Shown here: positions 55,105 to 64,000 of the stretch, one piece after another
How positions within the stretch are numbered: the first letter of the stretch is position 1
Layout: the number at the start of each line of letters is the position of its first letter
Made by a program: the position numbers and the translations under genes
NCBI GenBank assembly: GCA_007922305.1
Contig: ML677374.1
Coordinates: 6,495,619-6,559,618, forward strand
Direction of reading: 5' to 3'
Length of the DNA: 64,000 nt
Source of the DNA: Dermatemys mawii
Taxonomy: Eukaryota > Chordata > Testudines > Dermatemydidae
Notes under the pieces: model-generated
What the model was told of the DNA's origin: nothing
Seen by the model: only the letters and a program-made list of their open reading frames with translations
The model's database searches: none

Positions 55105-55270
55105 CACCACACCTCTTTAAAATAGGGAAATGTTATAAATCCCCATTGTACAGATGGGGAACAGAGACATGGAATGGCTAAGTGACTCACCCAAGGTCAG
55201 ACAAGAGGTCCATGGCAGAACAAGGAATTGAACCCAGGCTAGTGCCCTAACCACTGGGCCATTCTTCCCT
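55105..55270 (-). mobile_element. MIR-like CORE-SINE
   Basis: ccccattgtacagatgggga, aagtgactcacccaaggtca, ggaattgaacccaggctagt and ccctaaccactgggccattc follow the antisense order from core to tRNA-like head. Confidence 0.8.
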
Positions 55271-57299
55271 GGCAAAGGGCCTAAGTGATTAGGCACCCAG
55301 CTCCCACTGAAAGTTCCCATTGAAAGGTACAGAATTGTCCCTTTACAGTTGAATAGAAGTTACAAATCCAGGCCTGGAGGAGCTTACCTATCTGCATGGA
55401 AATGAGTGTGGTTTTTGTTAGGAGTGATCGCACGAAGTTGTTGATGATAGGCCCAATCCTCAGGCACTACCCTCAGGAATAAACATTTCCAGGTTTGGCC
55501 CCTTGGTCAGTATGATTGTTTATGGTGTGCATTTTTATTAGTATAGTTATCCAAGGGTTGGGGTGTGTGTGTGTGTTTCATATAGATATAACACATCTAT
55601 TCTCAAAAAACAAGCAGCTTGTCACAGTGTTTCTAATAATGATACTGTCCTAGTCATGTAACAACATTATTATATCCCTGCTGAAAGTTTGAAAACTTTA
55701 GCACAAAGGAGTTCCTGAAAGCTATAGATGTTTGGCCCAAACCCTCTTATCTCCCAAGAAGACACAGGCTGTTCTGACAGGTGAAACAAGACTGGTCAAA
55801 TATGCAACATTGATCTAATCAGTTGGAACAAGAGCAATATTTTAACCGGTGCTACCTTTTAACAGCATCATTAAGGGCTCTCATTACTCTTTTATTAGAG
55901 GTTCACTCTATTTCTTATCAGATTACAGAATGAACATAACTCATGGCACTGATTTGATCTCTTGTTAAAGAGGATTACAGCTTTGCATTAACTTGGATTG
56001 ACACGGTTTATAATTCGCTTGTGGATACACCATGTTGGCGGTGTCACATGTTTGACCCCCTCCTTAGCTGTGCTGCTGGAAAGGATACCCATACATCATC
56101 ATTAAAGATGGCACCCAGCACAGAAATGGGAAGCAAAAAAAGGGAGGCTCTTCTGCAGTCCTGTCAGGAAGAACAAAAAACTAACCAACTCTCGAGTGCA
56201 AAGTGAAATTCAGAGCAGGGATTTATACCATCCCGGGAGAGGGGACATATGTGTTGGCTTTTGGATGGGTTATTTACAGAGGCAAGTGTTTCATTGTTTC
56301 CAGTCAAAACTTTGTACTGGCCCTGAGGTGGATTCGTGTGAAGAACATGCATATAGAAATGCACTGGGATTCGATCATTGTAGAACTTCCCATGAAATCT
56401 CTTCTCTGGTGGGGAAACTTCCTTCTCTTAGGGGATCTGATGCCCTATTGAGATGATATAATTTTTAGCAACATTTGTGCCCAGTTAGTGACTTCATCTG
56501 TGTCATCACATAGTTAACACACTGTTACTGACTCTGGGTAGTTATGCCATGTGTCTCCATGCTCCTTGTCTTCCTGTCAGACTGTAATACCATTTGGCTG
56601 TGTAGACAAGTGCCTCCAGCTATGTCTGTGTAACTGGGTCAGCTGATCTCCCCTTCTCCCAGCTCTCTGTGCAGTATATATCCCCAGTGCATTGCCCATA
56701 TGTGTGTATTTCTTGCATGCACGTGCTCATCCGGTATAGGGGGAAGCTGGGCAGGTTATCACAGCATGCCCTGAAACAGACACACACAGGCATTGTGTGG
56801 TGAGTGAGGATGCCCTAGTGTAGCCATGATATCTGTGGACACACCACATGTGTGGGGATCAGCCAGTTGGAGCGTACCAGGGCCTGGTTACAGGACTGTG
56901 ATTGTATCTTTCGTGTAGAAGGGGCCATCTCTAATGACTCAGCCTAACTATACAGTAGATCTAAAATACATAAATATAGTTATATATAAAATAAGAGTGT
57001 TTCTGCCTGCCGGCCTCTGGAGTCTGCCGGATTTCCCTCCCTCTCTGTAGGAAGTAGTGTTCTTGTAGCGCAGGCATCCTCAACTTCCATTCAGGCCCTC
57101 ACAAGGCCTTCTGCTGGAAGTATTAATGTGCTGCGTGTGTAGAGAGAAGAGATGATGGCTTGGGGTGTAGTGCAGTTTCCTGCTTCCCCCGCTCCCTAAG
57201 CAATGAAACTGATATTGATGGAACTTATTTTAATGCCCTTAATAGCACTTCTGTAGCCCCTTCCATCGGAGAATCCCATTGTTAGAAACCAAATTGTAT

Positions 57300-57540
57300 T
57301 AAGCTTCACAGCACCCCCCTGAGGTTGGGAGACGTTTGTGGAAATACAGGCACAGATAAGCAGTGGGAGAGATTTTCAAAAGTGCTTAGGGATTTAGGAG
57401 TACAAGACTCATTGAAAATCTATAGGTCTTGTGCTCCTAAATCCAGTAGGTGCTTTTGAAAATTTGCCTGTAAGTCACCCTTGCCCAGGGTGACCCAGGA
57501 AGTCCTTGGCAGAGTCAGGAATCGAGTCCACACGTGCTGA
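57300..57540 (-). mobile_element. MIR-like SINE interrupted by a palindromic repeat
   Basis: The left part (cacccccctgaggttgggag, gaaatacaggcacagataag) and right part (gtgacccaggaagtccttgg, cagagtcaggaatcgagtcc) look like the two halves of one antisense MIR-type SINE. The palindromic repeat at 57371-57465 lies between them. Confidence 0.5.
57371..57465. repeat. Palindromic repeat, copy 4 (best preserved)
   Basis: The left arm gattttcaaaagtgcttagg and gatttaggagtacaagac and the right arm gtcttgtgctcctaaatcc and taggtgcttttgaaaattt form a hairpin of about 40 base pairs with few mismatches and a 14-base loop. Confidence 0.7.
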
Positions 57541-57714
57541 GTTCCAATGTGGTGCCTGAATCCCAAAATCATCCTTCCCTTCACATATGTCGGACGACTA
57601 TTGTAAGAAAACTCTTGTATGTTTTACAACTGGGCTGTGAAACAGAGGGGTCTGCTTGTCACGTCCACGCCCATGGAGTGTCTGCCTATGTACGGTCACC
57701 TCTAACAAGTTTTG

Positions 57715-58120
57715 CAGCGAGAGACTTAAGGAGCTCAGTCTGTTGAGCTTATCAAGAGAAGACTTGAGTATGGTGTCTAGTGTCTTCCTGGGGAGGAAAC
57801 AGCAGGGACTAAAGGGCTGTTCAATCTAGTTAACAAGAACCAATGGCTGGAAGCTGAAGCCAGACAAATTCAAATGAGAAATAAGTCGCTAGTTTTTACC
57901 AGTCAGGGTAAACCACTGGAACAAACTACCAAGACAAGAGGTGGATATTCCATCTCTTGTGGTTTCAAGTCAATGCATTTCTGGAAGATGGGCTTTAGTC
58001 CAGCACACGTCATTGGGCTCAGAGCAGGGGTGAGCCAGGGAGGTTCAGTGGCTTGTGTTATGTAGGCAGTGTGAGCAGATGGCCTGAGATCCCTTCCGGC
58101 CTTAACACCTATTAATCTGT
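57715..58120 (+). mobile_element. CR1-like LINE, 3' end of ORF2 and 3' UTR
   Basis: The words gagacttaaggagctcagtc, ccaatggctggaagctgaag, cagacaaattcaaatgagaa, ccactggaacaaactaccaa and tgagatcccttccggcctta occur in the order of amniote CR1/L3-type 3' ends. The opening reads as RLKELSLLSLSRED, like the ORF2 C terminus, and is then broken. Confidence 0.7.
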
Positions 58121-58760
58121 TAAAGTAATTCAGTCATCCCAAATTCATCCCAACAAAGACCCGAGGCCCCCTGTCTCATAGGGTGCATGCCTGTATAATA
58201 TGCAGTATTTTTAAAAAGAGCCGAATAATGGAATCTCCTTCCAACCGCTCAGATTCCAAATGGCTAGAAAAATAAAATACAGCTGATGCCATTCATGGGC
58301 CTATTTCTTTTTGCAGTTCTTTTGTATACAGTGCAGGTCAGGCTGGAAAGTGATTCTGTGGTCAGTGCTGAGCAGTGATATCTTGCCCTATGGCATCATC
58401 AGAAGGACGTATTTGCTATGAAGCCTTGACAGATTCTGTTCCTCACAATGAGAGAGGTCCAAGCCAACCCTTGCAGCATAGTAACCAGTACCAATGTAGA
58501 ATGCAAATTGGGCCTGAGGCAGGAGTTGATTCCTGAAAGTTCTGTAACCTATGTAATGCAGGTGCAAATGTACAGTCATGGATACAAACCCAGTCTACAG
58601 AGAGAAGCAGTTCTAGCACCAGCCCTTGCCAGTATGTTGAAAAAAGCTAGCGATTGACTGGCTGCCAGTGAGGTACTGACTTACACTGTTTGACCTGGGT
58701 GACATGTTTTTCCTGATCAACATTCCTTGCTCTGAAGTGAGTGCTGTTGCTCTGTCAGTC

Positions 58761-58801
58761 ACGGCGCGTCTCACGGCGAGCGGGGGGGCGGCGCGGCGCG
58801 T
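58761..58801. other. CpG-dense micro-island in intron 11
   Basis: Eleven CpG dinucleotides fall in about 41 bases (cacggcgcgtctcacggcga, then gcgggggggcggcgcggcgc), in otherwise CpG-poor intron. No reading frame or promoter motif set is evident around it. Confidence 0.6.
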
Positions 58802-59296
58802 AGCAGGAAATCTTGGCATTAAAGGATTAATTTACTTCCATTACATAAGAGGTTTTTTTGTTGTTGTTGTTGTTTTTAAAGTCCATGAGATACCAGCCTT
58901 TCCTCAGCACACTCCGAGTCTGTATTAAACCTCCAAGAGGCTGGATTAATAGAGGAATTTGGGCTCTCGGCCTGTCAATCCCTCACCTTTTACGAACACA
59001 GAGTTTACTAAAATTTGTAAGAGAAACCAAAGTGACATTTTCTGGAGCTAGTGAGTCAACTGCTTTTCTCTTGCACGTGTATAAATCCAGAGGAACTCTA
59101 CTGATTCAGTGGAATTATTCCAGATTTACTTATGCATAACCAAGAGGAAAATTTGGCCCACTCTGTGTGGGTTTTATCCTGTGACTCTCGTTGATGAATG
59201 CTAACATCTGGGGTAAACCTTCTGATTATCCCACCCTCCCCCCGGGGGAAAAAATTCTGTTGGTTTGCGAATGAGCTATGTTTCCTAAATTACACC

Positions 59297-59318
59297 GGGG
59301 GGGGAGGGGGGGGAGGGT
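59297..59318 (+). other. G-run able to form a G-quadruplex
   Basis: Runs of eight, eight and three G separated by single A bases, on the AATF sense strand, would satisfy G-quadruplex rules. Confidence 0.6.
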
Positions 59319-62084
59319 TAAGCTCTGTGACGTTTACACGGCACCTTCTAGGAGGAGACCCCTTCCTGGGGCTTCTTGACATTGCCTGGGTATTCTATTG
59401 TCAATATTGGTGGGGAACTGTCAATCCAACACCCTTGCAGCTGTCTCAACCTGGCCGATTCATGGCTGAACTACTGGATGAGCTTGTGACAGAGCCTGGA
59501 GTTTGGTGGTGGCCTCGCAATAGACCTTCAGCTGCTTCTGAATTCCTTGGAACGCCAGCAAGGCACATATCCTCCTGTAGAACACAAACCGTTCAACTCA
59601 ACTATTTGTGCTGAAGCATCGGGGTTCCTGGGATGTTCTTCCCACGGCTTCTGTGTGTCATTTTGTTTGGTGGGCATTTTTTTAAGCCAGTAGTTCACTC
59701 TTTAGAAATGGATTCACGGATAAGCAGTTAAGCATCCCATGGCTTTTAACTCTAGTTGTTAAAGGGGTTGGTATTTGAACAAGGAGCTTCATCTTTTCAA
59801 TGCTGGCAGTCAGGAAACAACAAATAGGACCCTGGCTAATGCCAGTTTTCTGGAATCATCAAGCCCTTCCGTTTAATATTCAGCATATTTAGCAAGTAGA
59901 CAAACTCCTGAGTTATGGAAATTTCCTTTTTAAGAGGCGGGGGGACTGTTAAGAGCTGCAAAATGATTTGTGAGATTGCAAGATCTCCTTTGCGAGACAA
60001 TTTGTCTTCTCTAGCGTCAAATCTATTACAAAACAGTCAAGCTGTGAAAGAGGGAAATCATCCCAGGAACATGGAGTATTAAAGTATACAAAGAAAATTC
60101 CCCCTCTTATGTTTTGTGTATGTACACATAGAATGTTACAGTGACTCGTCTACTCAGAGTGGTTACAAAAAGAAGGGAGATCAAAGAGGTAAAGTTTTTT
60201 AAAATGTAGCTGAAATTTATGATGGGAATTGCAGCTGTCTACAATGGTGATGGAGTACATCAGAGGTTTCTCCATTACCCCATATCTTGTTGCTTCCCCA
60301 ACAACTAATCTGCACCCACATTTCTGGTGCTTCCACCGACTTTATCTTTAGATATCTGTCTAGTGCTCATCGTAGTGGTACCTAAAGCTGTCCTGCAAAT
60401 GCGAATGGTAGACAAACCGAAATGTGGGGAGGTTCTCACTCTGCCCAGTTTCTTGCTCTCAAGCATTGAGAGCAGGTAGGGGTTATCTAGATGCCTGTAA
60501 AAGTGCAAGATAGAATAAGGGAGAATATCTGGATTAAGCAGGTGGGTGAGGATAGATTTGAACCCCATGCCTGGCTTGAGTGCAGGGAGGGGAAAATACC
60601 TTGAGAAACAATCCTTCTGTGTGCCTTTATTCTCCCCCCTTCCTCTATCCATCCTCAGTGAGGAAGTGTACGGAGTTCCTTTGTTTAGGGCTAGAACTGG
60701 TTTTCTTAAATATTTATAAATCTTGTGCCTGGTCTCAGGAGACAAGCCAGAGGTCACATGTCATCTTTCGTAATTTAAAGCTGTGGGAGCTAAAAGCATT
60801 TGCACTGGCGTGAAGGACCCAATCCTGACCTGACCAAGAGAGAGGGAATTGAAACAGACCTTTCTGAATCTCCTTCAAGCACTGGGCATGGTGAGGATAG
60901 CTGTCTTGCTGGGTAATTTATAGCCTGAGTTTTGCACTCCTCTGTGTTCAGGACTTTGGTGGGGAAATGAGTCAGACAGTGCCACCTTGTGGCCAGACAC
61001 TTCCTAAACTGGAGAAGCAGGAAGTCGCATGTACATCTGACAGCAGGGACCTGGCCATGTGGGAATTAACTGTGCAATATTCCGAGTTACTTGTTTTAAA
61101 AGACACTGGTAATTTAATGCTAGTCTGGTGAACACCAAACAGGTCTCTGCTTCTTCTGCTGGGCACATTCATCCAAAACTAACTTGCCGCTGCAGAAATG
61201 CTGAACTGAGTCCAATACTGCATATGCTGATGTAGGGTAAAACCTTTGAATAGAAGTAAATATATTAAGGATGCTTGCTTGCTTTGTCTCACTGGCTATC
61301 GGCCCTACCTGTAATCTGGCTTGGGCACCTTGGGCGAAAGATTACTAGAAACAGACAAAAGTTTTCCAGGGAATAAATGACTATCTGACTTCCAGTTTTG
61401 GTAGAGGTTGTATGCTCGCTTGCGCTCTCTCTCTCTGTTCCTCCCCTCATTTTCACACTGCTATTTCCCCTCTGTTTTTTTGGATTAATAATTCATTGTT
61501 CCCAATGAGCCTATCACTAGGATCTTGATAGATACCATTAATTTGAATACAGACTCCTGCTTAGGCCCATCCTAAATAGGACTGTGTGGGTGAGAAAAGT
61601 AGGAGAATGGGAGGTAAATATATCAAAGCATATTTTTACAACAACTTTATGCAATGAGGGAATGATACATTTAGCATTGCTCCATGAATATAGCTCCAGA
61701 CACAAGGAGAGAAGCCCTCTTGCCTTTTAAGCACTATGAGATTCCCCCTTTCTTTGCCATCACTGTCCTATCATTCAGCAGCATTCCAACCAAATGCAAG
61801 GCCAGTGGTTTTATATAGTAGTAAAGAAGCCTTTTACTTTCATCTAAAGCCACAAACTTTCCTCCTTCCTTAATGAGCAAAGTAAAAAAATAAACCTATC
61901 ACATGTCCTCTAAGTGGAATTGAATCCTGACACTACAAGCGTTGTGACCATATTGACCACGTGAAATAGTATTATTGTTAAATGTTTAGCTTGCATGATT
62001 CTAAAGGGAATATAAAAGGCGTTTCTTCCTGCAGCATTGTGTAACTGAGTGGTGCAGTGTCATCTGGCCAGATGTGGTTTTTGC

Positions 62085-62300
62085 ATGTTTTCTAGTTGCT
62101 GGTTTATCGTAGCATCCGTGTTTGCTATATAGAAAATAATTACGTGTTGGCTACCTTAGCTGTAGGACATCATTCATATAATTTATGCAGCAGATGCAAT
62201 GCACTTGCTAGTTAGACTTCCATTCGCTTCATTATTTTGATGTTAATCATAGATTGTTGGACATTTCATGAGATCTCCTCATTGAGACACACATTTTTAT
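62085..62300. other. Candidate conserved noncoding element in intron 11
   Basis: A repeat-free stretch with GATGCAATGCACTTG near 62195, AAAATAATTACG near 62132 and GTTAATCATAG near 62242. Only motif content and absence of repeats support it. Confidence 0.25.
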
Positions 62301-62923
62301 TCTGTAACTGAAATTATGGCGATGAAGGGCATTCTTTATGTAGTCAGACATATAAGCAATTTAAAAAAAGGAATTAATATTCAAACAACATCATTCAAGT
62401 ATCCATTTACCTTTTTCAAGGGGTTGCTTTCACCTATGCATTGAATTCACTTCAGATTATCAGGGTCGGTTTATTTCACATCTATATTTTCAAAAAATTA
62501 ATAGCATGATTATAATTATATTTATAAATTAAATAATATTATAATTTTAGCTCTTTTGTTTTGTCCTTCGTTTGCTGGCCAGTTCTCTTTTGTTGGAATA
62601 ATATACAGGAAATTGAAAAAGTAGTTTGTGTGGGGATCTTTTTGAAATTTTGGACTCTAGTCACAAAAACATGTCTAACAAATATGAAAACTAATGTTCA
62701 TTAAGGGCATTCTATCCTAGTGTGTGTGGTTGCCTGCCTTTTGGTAGGAAAGACTGCGTGTAAACAGCCATTAAAAATACTGCGTTTATGTTAGGAATTT
62801 TGAGGTTGACAAAATCTGTCTGCTAATTCATTTGCAACCGGGTGGGAAGGGGGGAAGCATGTGGAAAGGATGTGTTTTTAGGTTTTATTGTAAAATAAAA
62901 AGATTTATGCCTTTAATCAAAAA

Positions 62924-63038
62924 CAGTGATTTTCAACCTCCTTTTCATTTGCAGACCCTAAAAAATTTCATATGGAGGTGTGGACCCCTCTAGAAATCTT
63001 AGGGATAGTCTATGGGCCCTCTGGTTGAAAACTGCTGC
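62924..63038. mobile_element. Short hAT-type MITE
   Basis: The left terminal CAGTGATTTTCAACC and the complement of the right terminal, CAGCAGTTTTCAACC, are inverted repeats of the hAT pattern. The body of about 115 bases is noncoding. Confidence 0.75.
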
Positions 63039-63104
63039 TCTAAAGAATATAACTGTGTGATTTCAGGCAACTCTAGCTGTTCTGTAATCGGTTCGCATCA
63101 ATAT

Positions 63105-63225
63105 GGCAGCGTTGCCTAGCAGCATGAGCACAGGATTGGGAGGAGATCCTGGGTTCTAATCCTGTTGTGGACGTGGGCAAAATGGGGATAATGATACTTA
63201 ACCTACGTGGAGTGTCTTGAGGAGC
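63105..63225 (+). mobile_element. MIR-like CORE-SINE
   Basis: gcctagcagcatgagcacag, atcctgggttctaatcctgt, then gggcaaaatggggataatga follow the sense order of MIR with an internal deletion. Confidence 0.65.
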
Positions 63226-64000
63226 AGTGTGTGTTTCTGTGGCTCTTCACTGTGATATGAATCGGAGGATGAGCAAGCCAGTGGTTTCTGACCCCTACAG
63301 GGAATGCTGCCCCTACAACTCCTGCATCTGTGTGCTGAATGAGGGTGATCATAGTTGTAAAGTTTTGGGGTTTTTTCCATACAATCCACTGTTGTGGGAT
63401 ATTCCTTTGTCTCTTTTATTTTTCTTTTCCCACCAAACAAACCACACTCTTGCAGCCACACAGGTGGTACAAATTGCATTAGAAGAGTGGGTTCTTTAAC
63501 GTTAATAGGGCTGCTGAATGAAGAGTCAGATGAAACCCAGGTTATGCCAGGCGATGGAGCTGTGAGAGGGTATGAAACCCTTCTGGATGTATCTAATACC
63601 CCATATTCTCACTCTTTGGAGATGGCTCAGAAGAAATGCACAAATAATTAAGCCAAGGTATTTACACACACATGTTTTATGGCAAATTGGTATGTGGTTC
63701 GTAATCATTTTTTCCCCAGAAACAGGTTTTATGGTAATACAGTAAAAATATTAAATTAGAAAATGCCTCACTAAGGGTGATAAAACCTTACTACAGTGGA
63801 AATAGGTAATTATCCCCTCTACAGGCTAAATGACAGTTTAAAAGAAATAAAAATGTTAGTGCTCATTACTTGCTTTTGTAGGTTGCAATAAAGGGTAAGT
63901 TAAATTTTAATTCAAGGAAGACCCTTGTATCGACCTGCTCCTTCCACACACTCTTCCTCAGGTGTAAGTACTATTAATTACCCAGTCTAAGTTATTCCTC

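Larger units (their letters stand above)
51262..64000 (+). other. AATF intron 11, 5' part (12.7 kb or more)
   Basis: I did not find the last exon (expected start TELYRSLFG) by reading this stretch. Repeats recognised: a MIR-like SINE (53700-53800), a MITE (54431-54636), MIR-like SINEs (55105-55270, 57300-57540, 63105-63225), a palindromic repeat (57371-57465), a CR1-like LINE end (57715-58120) and a hAT MITE (62924-63038). Short TG runs lie near 52830, 52905, 55040 and 55565. I see nothing identifiable in 51270-53690, 53800-54430, 54640-55100, 55275-57290, 58130-58750, 59320-62080 or 63230-64000. Confidence 0.85.

Noticed and set aside
55321..55345. Sequence acagaattgtccc as start of the last exon (RTELY-like)
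   Set aside because: No AG acceptor with pyrimidine tract in the right phase, and the translation does not continue as RSLFG.
59198..59614. 138-codon open frame on the + strand
   Set aside because: It crosses the poly-G run (GGGGGGG), shows no family resemblance and has no splice or promoter context.
60305..60757. 150-codon open frame on the minus strand
   Set aside because: No recognisable domain or conserved motif, and it lies inside AATF intron 11; it is most likely chance, though it is the longest uninterrupted frame outside AATF.

Overview
This window is nuclear DNA of a vertebrate, most likely a cryptodiran turtle. It holds one recognisable gene, AATF (apoptosis-antagonizing transcription factor, also called Che-1, the Bfr2/TRAUB family), on the + strand from its CpG-rich promoter through exon 11. 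The turtle call rests on three copies of a tRNA-headed SINE with a CR1-type tail (the Cry / tortoise PolIII SINE type), together with CR1-like LINE ends, MIR-like CORE-SINEs, many hAT-, Harbinger-like and pogo/Tigger-like MITEs, and a gene organised with long introns.

Layout. Bases 1-224 are a C-rich, TATA-less promoter and 5' leader with GC boxes, an ETS-type site and a YY1-type motif that contains the start codon at 225. Eleven coding exons follow: 225-309, 7099-7290, 8543-8989, 10325-10462, 28818-28932, 29289-29493, 30236-30400, 31520-31603, 44099-44166, 47374-47454 and 51190-51261. Together they give 1652 coding bases, 550 full codons plus two bases, with the phase kept at every junction. 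Intron 6 has a GC-AG donor; the other nine complete introns are GT-AG. The last exon, expected to encode about 20 residues, was not found before 64000, so intron 11 is at least 12.7 kb in this window.

The introns hold the rest: a GC-rich minisatellite at the start of intron 1, nested transposons, an antisense solo LTR in intron 9, two insertions of one Penelope-like or unclassified retroelement family with perfect 12-14 bp target duplications, one of them a head-to-head inverted form, and several unique AT-rich stretches dense in homeodomain-type motifs that are candidate conserved noncoding elements. No second protein gene, rRNA, functional tRNA or CRISPR array is supported.

AATF acts in the nucleus and nucleolus. 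In known animals it joins NGDN and NOL10 (the ANN complex) in small-subunit ribosome processing and also serves as an RNA polymerase II-associated, RB-binding transcription cofactor. The predicted protein keeps the family order: N-terminal acidic half, AATF/Che-1 domain, basic segment, and C-terminal TRAUB domain.
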